DNA of 21,117 nucleotides from an uncultured Collinsella sp. (GTDB taxonomy: Bacteria; Actinomycetota; Coriobacteriia; Coriobacteriales; Coriobacteriaceae): NCBI GenBank assembly GCA_902470895.1, contig CABRID010000030.1, forward strand, positions 1 through 21,117. Direction: 5' to 3'. The notes under the pieces were generated by a model. It searched no databases. It saw nothing but the letters and a program-made list of their open reading frames with translations, and was not told where the DNA came from. This document shows, one piece after another, positions 1 to 5,908 of the stretch. The position numbers were made by a program, and so were the translations under genes. Numbering within the stretch: the stretch's first letter is position 1; each line of letters starts with the position of its first letter.

Positions 1-17
1 ATGTGTATAAGAGACAG
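1..17 (+). other. Nextera transposon-end adapter remnant
   Basis: The first 17 bases match the last 17 of the 19-base Nextera/Tn5 mosaic end (as I recall it, AGATGTGTATAAGAGACAG). The genome starts at about position 18, where the rlmN reading frame begins to make sense. This is library sequence, not organismal DNA. Confidence 0.96.
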
Positions 18-325
18 ACACCGAGAAGACCGGCCGCCGCCCGACCTATGAGTATGCCATGATCGAAGGCGTCAACGATACGAATCCCGAAATGCAGGCG
101 CTCTGCGACTTCTGCGAGGGAACGCTGTGCCACGTTAACCTCATTAAGCTTAACGACATCGAGGGTAGCCCGCTCAAGCCGTCGCCGATTCATAAGGTTG
201 AGGATCTTCAGCGTCGTCTTGAGTCCCGTGGCATCGAGACCACGATTCGTAACTCCCGTGGTAACGATATTGACGCCGCTTGCGGACAGCTGAAGCAGCG
301 CTTCAAAGTTCAGAAGAACGCATAG
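18..325 (+). CDS. rlmN: 23S rRNA / tRNA adenine-C2 methyltransferase RlmN, C-terminal fragment
   Basis: This is the 3' end of a radical-SAM methyltransferase that methylates C2 of A2503 in 23S rRNA (and A37 of some tRNAs). The frame is open from the adapter junction. It reads through TGRRPTYEYAMIEGVND, a hallmark RlmN segment, well upstream of the internal ATG at 59, so that ATG is not the start. The C-terminal motif GNDIDAACGQL contains the cysteine that is transiently methylated during catalysis in the family. The CX3CX2C iron-sulfur motif and the real N-terminus lie off the window, so about 100 of roughly 350 residues are present. The frame ends at TAG 323-325 and a strong terminator follows at 364-398. 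The gene runs toward the leftward par cluster. Confidence 0.93.
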
Positions 326-343
326 GGGAGTCGCATCCCAAAA

Positions 344-359
344 CGTTTCATGTGAAACA
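344..359. promoter_or_regulatory. degenerate parS-like palindrome
   Basis: The 16-mer CGTTTCATGTGAAACA differs from the perfect parS sites in this window (TGTTTCACGTGAAACA) at two positions, the first base and one central base. It lies just after the rlmN stop. It could be a weak ParB nucleation site or a decayed parS. The central CACGTG is altered, so binding is uncertain. Confidence 0.45.
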
Positions 360-363
360 TCGA

Positions 364-402
364 ACGACCCCGGTTACAGAATATGCAACCGGGGTCGTTT
401 CA
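364..402 (+). terminator. Rho-independent terminator of rlmN
   Basis: A perfect 12-bp stem (364-375 with 387-398, ACGACCCCGGTT/AACCGGGGTCGT) encloses an 11-nt loop and is followed by a T-rich stretch. It lies 39 nt after the rlmN stop. Confidence 0.88.
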
Positions 403-444
403 TTTATTGACCTTAATTTTGAATCAGCTGCTACCTGTCCCATT

Positions 445-495
445 TTTACGGCCAAAATAAGGGGTCCTTGTCTCATGAATCAGACAAGGACCCCT
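445..495 (-). terminator. Rho-independent terminator of the leftward par operon
   Basis: A perfect 14-bp stem (460-473 with 482-495) encloses an 8-nt loop. Read on the minus strand it is followed by TTATTTT, so it ends leftward transcription from the small gene and parAB. With the rlmN terminator it forms a convergent pair. Confidence 0.85.
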
Positions 496-515
496 CAAAA
501 TATGCTGAGTAATTG

Positions 516-527
516 TTAGGTACCTAA
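516..527. repeat. 12-bp palindrome TTAGGTACCTAA, copy 1
   Basis: This perfect 12-bp palindrome overlaps the stop codon of the small membrane protein gene. An identical copy lies between khpB and yidC at 4020-4031. The role is unknown, and chance is possible. Confidence 0.6.
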
Positions 528-778
528 TAGCCTACATTTTCCCATTGGTTGCTGACCCAACCTTGATTAATCTTGGGATTCTTCGTTACCTGAGCAGTAC
601 GCATGGCAACATCTTCTGTCATAACATCCATTTTCTTTTTGGAAGTATCGACGATATCTTGCGCGCTACGAAGCAAACGACCTCGAAGTTCATCGTCTGT
701 CGCGATCCTATAGCCAGCAAAGGCACCAGCCGCGACAGTCGTCACCAATGCAATCGCTGTTAAAATCTTATTCCTCAT
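524..778 (-). CDS. small membrane-anchored protein, unknown function
   Basis: I do not recognise this 84-residue protein. The start at 778 is chosen because AGGAGG lies 5 nt upstream. A start at 796 would turn that ribosome site into codons. Residues 4-24 form one hydrophobic, Ala/Thr/Val-rich segment after MRNK, so it is a single-pass membrane anchor or an uncleaved signal. The rest is charged, probably helical and cytoplasmic (residues 25-65), with a polar tail ending QWENVGY. The layout resembles YtxH-type small proteins, but that is only a likeness. The start overlaps the parB stop by 11 nt, which implies translational coupling. A terminator follows at 445-495, so this is the last gene of the parAB transcript. 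A link to segregation is inferred from position alone. Confidence 0.72.
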   Translation of the reverse strand: MRNKILTAIALVTTVAAGAFAGYRIATDDELRGRLLRSAQDIVDTSKKKMDVMTEDVAMRTAQVTKNPKINQGWVSNQWENVGY

Positions 779-1673
779 CTTGGCCTCCTTGATCAAACTG
801 AATCATTTCGCCAAGAATACGAGAGAGCTCTTCCTCGTCTTTAAACTCAATCTCAATCTTATTCTTTCCACGCGAGCTCTTCACACGCACGTTGGTATTA
901 AAAACCTGACGAAGCACGCGGGCAGCCTTTTTAAAAGACTGAGGCGTTGCAGGCCTCGGCGTCTTAGGTGTCTCTCCGGCAGAAAACAACGGAGCAAGAT
1001 TTTCTGTCGCTCTTACGGAAAGGCCCTCTGTAACAACTTTCTCTGCAAGTCGAATACGCGCGTCCTCATAGGGAACTGCAAGAATCGCACGTGCATGACC
1101 AGCAGTAAGTTTGCCCTCAAAAATCATCTGCTGAACTACTTCGGGGAGATCGAGAAGACGCAGCGAGTTTGTAATTGCAGAGCGTGACTTGCTTACTGCC
1201 TTCGACAATGCCTCCTGGGTCATCCCGCTGGCATCAATGAGTTGGCGATAGCCCTTAGCCTCTTCGACGGGATTCAGATCAGAACGTTGAAGGTTTTCGA
1301 TAAGAGCAAGAGCCAGCATCTCTTCATCATTTACCTCTTTAATGATGACTGGCAATTCTTCAAGGCCAGCAAGCTTTGACGCCTGGTAACGACGCTCACC
1401 AGCGATGATCTCATAGCCGTTTCCATGCTTGCGAACCAAAAGCGGCTGCAAAACGCCATGTTCTTGGATTGACTCGCTCAACTCGCGAAGTTCAGTTTCG
1501 TTAAAGTGAATTCGCGGCTGATTAGAGTTGGGAACGATATCCTCAATAGGTAGTTTTGTTTCAGATGCGGCATTTGAAGCCGATGCAGCCGAACCGCCGG
1601 TCTCATACTCGGCCTCTGAGACCAAAGCATTGAGTCCACGTCCCAATCCGCCACGTTTCTTTACACTAGGCAC
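768..1673 (-). CDS. parB: chromosome-partitioning protein ParB (Spo0J family)
   Basis: ParB is a CTP-dependent DNA clamp that loads at parS and spreads over origin DNA, recruiting SMC and stimulating ParA. The 301-residue protein has the family layout. Residues 1-40 are a basic start (KKRGGLGRGLNALVSE) of the kind that touches ParA. The N-terminal CTPase domain follows, with GERRYQA (CTP binding) and ENLQRSDLNPVEEAKGYRQL. Next come a helix-turn-helix around MTQEALSKAVSKSRSAITN that reads parS, and a basic C-terminal dimerisation domain. The start is GTG, with AGAGGTGAT upstream. It overlaps the parA stop by 8 nt, so the two genes are translationally coupled. Its likely binding sites are the three perfect parS just upstream of parA. 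Confidence 0.97.
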   Translation of the reverse strand: MPSVKKRGGLGRGLNALVSEAEYETGGSAASASNAASETKLPIEDIVPNSNQPRIHFNETELRELSESIQEHGVLQPLLVRKHGNGYEIIAGERRYQASKLAGLEELPVIIKEVNDEEMLALALIENLQRSDLNPVEEAKGYRQLIDASGMTQEALSKAVSKSRSAITNSLRLLDLPEVVQQMIFEGKLTAGHARAILAVPYEDARIRLAEKVVTEGLSVRATENLAPLFSAGETPKTPRPATPQSFKKAARVLRQVFNTNVRVKSSRGKNKIEIEFKDEEELSRILGEMIQFDQGGQDEE

Positions 1674-2466
1674 GCTTGATCACCTCTTTTGCAAGGTTCA
1701 TATATGCTTTTGCACCCTTATTTTGAGGTGCATAGGTAATTACCGGTTCTCCAAAAGACGGAGCTTCGGAGATTTTAACCGTACGGGGGATTAGCGTCTT
1801 AAACGCCTTATCACCAAAGTACGATTGAACCTCCTCAACAACCTGATTCGATAGTGAAGTACGCGAGTCATACATGGTCATAAGCACACCATAGGTGTCT
1901 AAGCCCTTGTTCAGCCGTGATTTGACCATCTTCATTGACTCAAGCAGCTTCGTAACGCCCTCGAGTGCGTAATATTCGCACTGGATCGGAATCAAAACGC
2001 TGTCTGCTGCGGTCAAAGCGTTGATAGTAAGCAGGCCGAGCGAAGGAGGACAGTCAATGAAAATAAAGTCAAACTCGTCCTGAATCGGCTCAAGCAAATC
2101 TTTGAGGCGGGTTTCACGAGCAATTGCGCTTACGAGCTCAATTTCCGCGCCTGCAAGTTGAATTGTAGCCGGAATAACGAATACCTTTTTACAATTTGTA
2201 TCAAGAACAAGCGATTCTGCCGGCACATCATTCAACAATGCATCATAGATGCAGTGATCAAGGTCTTCTTTTTCAATTCCGAATCCACTGGTGCTGTTTC
2301 CCTGCGGATCAAAATCGACAATCAGTGTCTTACGACCCTGCTCACCCAGTGCTGCTGCAAGGTTTACAGCCGTCGTTGACTTACCGACGCCGCCTTTTTG
2401 ATTGATGATTGCAATGATACGCGTGTCTTTTGCGCTCTTAGAACGCTTAACGTCGCGAAATCCCAC
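1666..2466 (-). CDS. parA: chromosome-partitioning ATPase ParA (Soj)
   Basis: ParA is a deviant-Walker ATPase that binds DNA as an ATP dimer and moves ParB-parS complexes; Soj homologues also modulate DnaA. The 266-residue protein shows the deviant Walker A KGGVGKST, with the signature lysine near its start (about residues 24-31). It also has the A' segment VDFDPQGNSTSG and Walker B FIFIDCPPSLG. The GTG start at 2466 has AGGAGG 6 nt upstream. A short N-terminal basic extension (GFRDVKRSKSAKD) precedes the core. It lies immediately downstream of three parS sites and overlaps parB by 8 nt. Given how close parS1 is to the start, ParB could repress this operon. Confidence 0.97.
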   Translation of the reverse strand: MGFRDVKRSKSAKDTRIIAIINQKGGVGKSTTAVNLAAALGEQGRKTLIVDFDPQGNSTSGFGIEKEDLDHCIYDALLNDVPAESLVLDTNCKKVFVIPATIQLAGAEIELVSAIARETRLKDLLEPIQDEFDFIFIDCPPSLGLLTINALTAADSVLIPIQCEYYALEGVTKLLESMKMVKSRLNKGLDTYGVLMTMYDSRTSLSNQVVEEVQSYFGDKAFKTLIPRTVKISEAPSFGEPVITYAPQNKGAKAYMNLAKEVIKRA

Positions 2467-2483
2467 GGTCCCTCCTGGTGTGT

Positions 2484-2513
2484 ATTAAAGCTGTCAAACG
2501 GAGGATGTTTCAC
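2484..2513 (-). promoter_or_regulatory. candidate parAB promoter overlapping parS1
   Basis: On the minus strand, GTGAAA (2513-2508, four of six consensus bases) and TTTAAT (2489-2484) are spaced 18 nt apart, just upstream of the parA ribosome site. The -35 box lies inside parS1, so ParB loading could occlude it. The match is modest, and TTGACA at about 2499-2494 has no -10 at the proper distance. Confidence 0.3.
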
Positions 2514-2521
2514 GTGAAACA
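2506..2521. promoter_or_regulatory. parS site 1 (perfect)
   Basis: TGTTTCACGTGAAACA is identical to the Bacillus/actinobacterial parS consensus. It lies 40 bp upstream of the parA start. Confidence 0.95.
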
Positions 2522-2544
2522 TTCCGAATCGATATCAACCGCCA

Positions 2545-2560
2545 TGTTTCACGTGAAACA
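2545..2560. promoter_or_regulatory. parS site 2 (perfect)
   Basis: This is a second perfect TGTTTCACGTGAAACA. It starts exactly 39 bp from sites 1 and 3, and the 23-nt spacers on either side are unrelated in sequence. Confidence 0.95.
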
Positions 2561-2583
2561 CTTCAAGTTGTTAGTATCCATTA

Positions 2584-2599
2584 TGTTTCACGTGAAACA
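2584..2599. promoter_or_regulatory. parS site 3 (perfect)
   Basis: This is a third perfect TGTTTCACGTGAAACA, ending one base before the rsmG stop codon. ParB loaded here would sit directly on the 3' end of rsmG. Confidence 0.95.
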
Positions 2600-2600
2600 T

Positions 2601-3338
2601 CTAGGCAAGCGGATTCTTCTTTGCCACGCCATTTGCACGAGGCAATGAGACAGATGCTGGATGACTCTTCTTAAGAACAATGAACTCCCTGTGACCCAAG
2701 CCTTCAGGCAAATCAATTGCGTCATTCAGAAGCAAAGTGAAGCCGCAAATCTTAGCTGCTGACATGCCGGAAGCAAGCTCCTCATCCGAAGGATTGCCCT
2801 TGGTTATAACAAATAGCCCTCCATCCTTCAGATACGGAGCCGCATACTCAACAAGAATCGGTAGAGGGGCCAGTGCGCGGGCGGTTACAACAGAGAACTG
2901 CTTCTTATGGCTTCGAGCATATTCTTCAAGACGATCATGAACCGCATGAGCATGTTTCAATCCAAGAGCATGGACAAAGGAATTAACCGCATCAACCTTC
3001 TTGCCAACAGAGTCAATATAAGTAGCTTTACGATGCGTGGTTATGGTTAATGGAATACCAGGGAAGCCCGCACCTGTTCCCATATCGAGCAAAGCTCCCT
3101 CAGGAGCCTTGTTGATATAGGGGAGCAAAACAAGTGAATCGAGGATATGAAGTACTGCAGCATCTTCTACGTTAAGAATACGGGTGAGATTGGTTGTCTT
3201 ATTTGTTTCTAGAACCAAATCCAAATGCTGAATACATTTCCTCAGCTCAACATCAGTTACGCTCAAGGAATACTCTTTGCAATAGGAAGTTAGACGACTC
3301 AACATCTCGTCAGCCTGCTGATCAGTAAGTACTAACAA
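2601..3338 (-). CDS. rsmG: 16S rRNA (guanine-N7) methyltransferase RsmG (GidB)
   Basis: RsmG makes m7G at G527 of 16S rRNA using S-adenosylmethionine; loss in other bacteria gives low-level streptomycin resistance. The Rossmann fold shows the SAM-binding motif LLDMGTGAGFPGIPL, then an acidic strand end (YIDSVGKKVDAVN), the family motif VVTARALAPLPILVEYA and the motif GGLFVITKG. The frame is open to a TTG at 3386, but that TTG sits in the U-tract of the khpB terminator. I choose the TTG at 3338 because AAGGAG (3350-3345) lies 6 nt upstream, giving 245 residues. The family usually has 210-240. The C-terminal tail after FIVLKK is short, basic and not conserved. parS3 abuts the stop codon. Confidence 0.94.
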   Translation of the reverse strand: MLVLTDQQADEMLSRLTSYCKEYSLSVTDVELRKCIQHLDLVLETNKTTNLTRILNVEDAAVLHILDSLVLLPYINKAPEGALLDMGTGAGFPGIPLTITTHRKATYIDSVGKKVDAVNSFVHALGLKHAHAVHDRLEEYARSHKKQFSVVTARALAPLPILVEYAAPYLKDGGLFVITKGNPSDEELASGMSAAKICGFTLLLNDAIDLPEGLGHREFIVLKKSHPASVSLPRANGVAKKNPLA

Positions 3339-3344
3339 CGAAAG

Positions 3345-3350
3345 CTCCTT
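3345..3350 (-). promoter_or_regulatory. Shine-Dalgarno that fixes the rsmG start
   Basis: AAGGAG on the minus strand lies 6 nt before TTG 3338-3336. No ribosome site precedes the longer start at 3386, where the upstream bases are the terminator stem. Confidence 0.7.
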
Positions 3351-3383
3351 TCTGACAAAAATCAGTGTATCGAGAACTTTTGA

Positions 3384-3416
3384 CAAAAAAAGGGGACGTG
3401 GAAACCACGTCCCCTT
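3384..3416 (-). terminator. Rho-independent terminator after khpB
   Basis: A 10-bp perfect stem, GGGGACGTGG (3392-3401) with CCACGTCCCC (3405-3414), has an AAA loop and is extended by two A-T pairs. On the minus strand it is followed by seven T. It closes the rpmH-rnpA-yidD-yidC-khpB transcript and separates it from rsmG-parAB. Confidence 0.9.
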
Positions 3417-3434
3417 AGCATAAGCTCGAGTAGA

Positions 3435-4004
3435 TTATCGAGCAACAATCACCACATGGCGATCAGGGTCAGAACCCTCAGAATGAGTATCGACTGCATC
3501 GTTGCCACGAAGTGCAATGTGAACCAGTCGGCGCTCGTAGGCATTCATGGGCGAAAGCGAAACACTCTTATGAGTGCGGATGGCACGCTCGGCAGCAGAC
3601 TGAGCCATGGAGGCGACCTTATCCTGACGGCGACTCTTGTATCCCTCGACGTCCACTACAACCGGATACCTAAAGCCAAGCTTGCGGCTCACCAGCAAAG
3701 AGAACATAACCTGAAGAGCATCAAGAGTGCGACCATGACGGCCAATGAGAACAGCAAGGTCGGGAGCCGTTACATCCAAAATCAGCTCACCCTCGTCGCC
3801 CTCATACTCATCGATAGGAGAGTTGGCGGCATCGAAGTGCGAAAGGATGGAACGCAGGATGGAAATCGCAACATCGGCAATGGTGTCGAGCTCCTCATCG
3901 GTCAGCTCTTCACCAGCCTTGTAGCGCTGTGCAATCTCGGGATAATCGCCCGCGACCTGCGGGGCAACCTCCTCAAGCATATCCTCGATGATCTCTTCAG
4001 ACAT
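3435..4004 (-). CDS. khpB: RNA-binding protein KhpB / Jag (KH-R3H)
   Basis: This is the Jag/KhpB single-stranded-nucleic-acid-binding protein, found next to yidC in many Gram-positive bacteria. In pneumococcus KhpB pairs with KhpA and affects cell division and elongation through RNA binding. The 189-residue product has an acidic N-terminal region (1-60), a KH domain with the GxxG-type loop LIGRHGRTLDALQ, and an R3H-type region (about 130-185) with YERRLVHIAL and the ending SDPDRHVVIVAR. The usual basic Jag_N domain is not evident. The start is ATG 4004 because GGAG lies 6 nt before it. The upstream in-frame TTG at 4016 would put that site inside the gene. The gap to yidC is 44 nt and it is cotranscribed. 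Confidence 0.93.
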   Translation of the reverse strand: MSEEIIEDMLEEVAPQVAGDYPEIAQRYKAGEELTDEELDTIADVAISILRSILSHFDAANSPIDEYEGDEGELILDVTAPDLAVLIGRHGRTLDALQVMFSLLVSRKLGFRYPVVVDVEGYKSRRQDKVASMAQSAAERAIRTHKSVSLSPMNAYERRLVHIALRGNDAVDTHSEGSDPDRHVVIVAR

Positions 4005-4019
4005 AACGTACTCCAAAAG

Positions 4020-4031
4020 TTAGGTACCTAA
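4020..4031. repeat. 12-bp palindrome TTAGGTACCTAA, copy 2
   Basis: This is identical to the palindrome at 516-527. It lies in the yidC-khpB gap immediately upstream of the khpB ribosome site, so a bound protein or a local hairpin could affect khpB expression. Confidence 0.6.
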
Positions 4032-4048
4032 ATAAGATTGATATCCCA

Positions 4049-4819
4049 CTACTTCTTCTTGTGCGGGCGCGGCTTCTTCTCGCGACGAGTGACCTCAACC
4101 TGCAGCGGAGCGTTCTTAAGACGCTCCTCCTCATCGGCCTTCGCCTTGTCGATGACCTTCTGCGTCACAAAAATCTGCTGGATAACCTGCCAAGCAGACG
4201 AGACGTCGTAGTACAGCAGAACACCAACGGGAAGGCTCCAGCCCATCCAAAGCATCATGACCGTCATGACAACGGCCATCATACGCATGCTCTGAGCCTG
4301 CTGGCCGGTCTGGTTGCGCGACATATAGAGCTGCGGAATCAGGGTCAGGACGGCAAACAGGATCAGGCAAACCAGCGCAGGCAGTGCAACCATAAAGCCA
4401 TCGGCAAAGGAAGCGCTCGGCGTGGTGGTCAGGTCGGGCAGGATGTTGAAGAACGAGAACGTGCCGTCGTTAAAGTACTGCGGCAGGTTGCGCAGCAATG
4501 TAAACAGGGCGAACAGGATAGGCATCTGAATCAGCAGCGGCAGACAGCCAGCCATGGGGTTGAACTTGTTCTCGCTGTAGAACTTCTGCATCTCCTCGGC
4601 CTGACGCTGGGGATCGTCGGCATAGCGCTCCTGGATCTCGAGCATCTTGGGCTGCAGCACCTGCATGCGAGCCGTCGACTTGGTCGACTTGAGCATAAGC
4701 GGCGTCAGCAGCAGACGGATGATGACCACCAGAATGATGATGGACAGGCCCCAGTCGACCGCAAAGGTCTGGATGAGCTTGAGCAGCTCGAAAAGGATGT
4801 TAACGATCCAATCCCACAT
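4049..4819 (-). CDS. yidC: membrane protein insertase YidC (Oxa1 family)
   Basis: YidC inserts and folds membrane proteins, alone or with SecYEG. The 256-residue protein is the short Gram-positive type, without the large periplasmic domain of proteobacteria. An N-terminal hydrophobic segment is followed by the first core helix, LSIIILVVIIRLLLTPLMLK, whose arginine matches the conserved groove arginine. A charged cytoplasmic hairpin follows (about 50-85, QPKMLEIQERYADDPQRQ). Further membrane segments lie at about 90-112, 140-165 and 180-215. The tail is strongly basic (RREKKPRPHKKK), as expected for ribosome contact. No lipobox cysteine is visible. ATG 4819 has GGAGG 9 nt upstream. The gene lies 29 nt after yidD in the rpmH operon. 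Confidence 0.96.
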   Translation of the reverse strand: MWDWIVNILFELLKLIQTFAVDWGLSIIILVVIIRLLLTPLMLKSTKSTARMQVLQPKMLEIQERYADDPQRQAEEMQKFYSENKFNPMAGCLPLLIQMPILFALFTLLRNLPQYFNDGTFSFFNILPDLTTTPSASFADGFMVALPALVCLILFAVLTLIPQLYMSRNQTGQQAQSMRMMAVVMTVMMLWMGWSLPVGVLLYYDVSSAWQVIQQIFVTQKVIDKAKADEEERLKNAPLQVEVTRREKKPRPHKKK

Positions 4820-4848
4820 GTAAGTTTTCCTCCGATAGCGAGTGCCCG

Positions 4849-5073
4849 CTAGGGCACAGGGTCATAACCGCCGACGTGCAGGGGATTGCAGCGAGCGATG
4901 CGCCTCACGGCAAGCCAGCAGCCTCTCAAAACACCGTGCTTCTCAATCGCCTGGATGGCGTATTGCGAGCACGTTGGGTAATAAATGCAGGCGTCAGGCA
5001 ATAAGGGCGAAATAACCTGTTGATATATGCGAATAGGAGCGATGGCAACACGTCGCAAAACGTGATTGCTCAT
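4849..5073 (-). CDS. yidD: membrane-insertion efficiency factor YidD
   Basis: YidD is a small amphipathic protein at the inner face of the membrane that helps YidC-dependent insertion. The 74 residues carry all the hallmarks. There is a basic amphipathic start (VLRRVAIAPIRIYQQVISPLL) and the cysteine-rich core CIYYPTCSQYAIQAIEKHG. After that come RGCWLAVRRIARCNPLHVGGYDPVP, which is nearly invariant in the family. Its ATG overlaps the rnpA stop in an ATGA junction with GGGGAGGAG just upstream, so translation is coupled. Confidence 0.96.
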   Translation of the reverse strand: MSNHVLRRVAIAPIRIYQQVISPLLPDACIYYPTCSQYAIQAIEKHGVLRGCWLAVRRIARCNPLHVGGYDPVP

Positions 5074-5408
5074 CGCTCCTCCCCGGCAACGCCGGCGCGC
5101 TTCATAAGCGAACGCAACGCCTTGTCCATCTCCTGCGGCGAGGAAACCCTCGTCTTGGGAGTTGCAAACAAGATGATGTCATAACCCGCAACGGGAAATC
5201 CGCAGCTGCGGGCGGCCTCGCGCATCACACGCTTAGATCGGTTGCGCACGACGGCACAACCGAGTCGCTTAGCACCAACGAAGGCGACCCTTCCGGAGTC
5301 GCCTTCGCCAACCGATTCACATATGGTCATTCGAATCAGAGGGTGATTGAAACGACGCCCCTGACTGAACACATGCTCGAAATCTTGCCGAGACTTAATA
5401 GTCTTCAT
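5070..5408 (-). CDS. rnpA: ribonuclease P protein component RnpA
   Basis: RnpA binds the RNase P RNA and helps it cut the 5' leader from pre-tRNAs. The 112-residue protein starts with the family segment KTIKSRQDFEHVFSQGRRFNHPLIRM. The signature helix VVRNRSKRVMREAARS follows, supplying the basic RNR motif, and then YDIILFATPKT. The ATG at 5408 has no recognisable Shine-Dalgarno and lies 20 nt after the rpmH stop. Its translation probably depends on ribosomes finishing rpmH. It overlaps yidD by 4 nt. Confidence 0.96.
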   Translation of the reverse strand: MKTIKSRQDFEHVFSQGRRFNHPLIRMTICESVGEGDSGRVAFVGAKRLGCAVVRNRSKRVMREAARSCGFPVAGYDIILFATPKTRVSSPQEMDKALRSLMKRAGVAGEER

Positions 5409-5428
5409 GCGAGATGCGTGTATCGCTG

Positions 5429-5563
5429 CTAGACAGTGAGACGCTTGCGGCCCTTGGCGCGACGACGGGCGAGCACGGCACGACCACCCTTAGTGGCCAT
5501 ACGGGCACGGAAGCCATGGGTCTTGGCACGCTTACGCTTATTAGGCTGATACGTACGCTTCAT
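5429..5563 (-). CDS. rpmH: 50S ribosomal protein L34
   Basis: L34 is a 44-residue basic 23S rRNA-binding protein. The sequence MKRTYQPNKRKRAKTHGFRARM... and the ending RRRAKGRKRLTV are near-canonical. ATG 5563 is the start because AGGAGG lies 6 nt upstream; the in-frame extension to 5623 is untranslated leader. It is the first gene of the leftward operon, with a near-consensus promoter about 70 bp upstream. Confidence 0.98.
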   Translation of the reverse strand: MKRTYQPNKRKRAKTHGFRARMATKGGRAVLARRRAKGRKRLTV

Positions 5564-5591
5564 CTTAAGTTCCTCCTGCTGCATTTCGAGT

Positions 5592-5609
5592 GTCCGCGGG
5601 GACGCGGAC
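5592..5609 (-). promoter_or_regulatory. hairpin in the rpmH leader
   Basis: A perfect 7-bp GC-rich stem (5592-5598 with 5603-5609) with a 4-nt loop lies in the untranslated leader between the promoter and the rpmH ribosome site. It could stabilise the mRNA or act in control of the operon. No U-tract follows, so it is not a terminator. Confidence 0.45.
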
Positions 5610-5635
5610 GCAGATATAGACACGTGAGCTTGAAG

Positions 5636-5665
5636 ATTGTAGGGAAATCAATGTTCAAATGTCAA
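5636..5665 (-). promoter_or_regulatory. sigma-70 promoter of the rpmH operon
   Basis: On the minus strand, a perfect -35 box TTGACA (5665-5660) and a five-of-six -10 box TACAAT (5641-5636) are spaced 18 nt apart. Transcription should start near 5629, giving a leader of about 65 nt before rpmH. It sits at the left edge of the origin region. Confidence 0.85.
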
Positions 5666-5762
5666 GAAATCAAAGGTAAAAGGTTGCGCAGTTCACACGG
5701 TTCCCCCATAAGCCAAGCTCGATTTAGCGGTGCATGACAACTTTTCACGATATTTCATCGAG

Positions 5763-5771
5763 TTTTCAACA
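5763..5771 (+). promoter_or_regulatory. DnaA box TTTTCAACA
   Basis: Seven of nine bases match TTATCCACA. It lies inside the 13-mer AGTTTTCAACAGG that is found exactly three times in the window, only in the two origin gaps. Confidence 0.65.
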
Positions 5772-5785
5772 GGTCATGTTGGCAA

Positions 5786-5794
5786 TGTTGAGAA
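5786..5794 (-). promoter_or_regulatory. DnaA box variant TTCTCAACA
   Basis: Read on the minus strand, this is one mismatch from TTTTCAACA. It lies between the two exact boxes. Confidence 0.45.
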
Positions 5795-5815
5795 CTTTTC
5801 GCCCGTTTTCCAAAG

Positions 5816-5824
5816 TTTTCAACA
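5816..5824 (+). promoter_or_regulatory. DnaA box TTTTCAACA
   Basis: This is the second exact box in the left origin part, within AGTTTTCAACAGG at 5814-5826. It starts 53 bp after the first, about five helical turns, on the same strand. Confidence 0.65.
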
Positions 5825-5908
5825 GGTTTTGAAAAGTTGTCGAAAGATGAGAAACATTGCGCGGTGAGCTACTATTTGTTCGAAACCTTTTGGAAGATTG
5901 CGAGCGGC

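Larger units (their letters stand above)
5734..5846. other. oriC, left part (DnaA-box cluster upstream of the ATPase-dnaA operon)
   Basis: The 345-nt gap between rpmH and the start I assign to the ATPase gene holds the rpmH leader and promoter, then this AT-rich stretch. It contains two exact copies of AGTTTTCAACAGG (5761-5773, 5814-5826), a third close box at 5786-5794 on the other strand, and TTGTCGAAA at 5837-5845. The same 13-mer recurs in the dnaA-dnaN gap. Its place between rpmH and dnaA matches the left half of bipartite origins such as that of Bacillus subtilis. Boxes here could also control transcription of dnaA. Confidence 0.75.

Noticed and set aside
5837..5908. 24-residue N-terminal extension of the ATPase from TTG 5837
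   Set aside because: The TTG lies inside the shared origin motif TTGTCGAAA and has no ribosome site. ATG 5909 is preferred, though its own ribosome site (GGAAG 12 nt upstream) is weak, so this is not settled.
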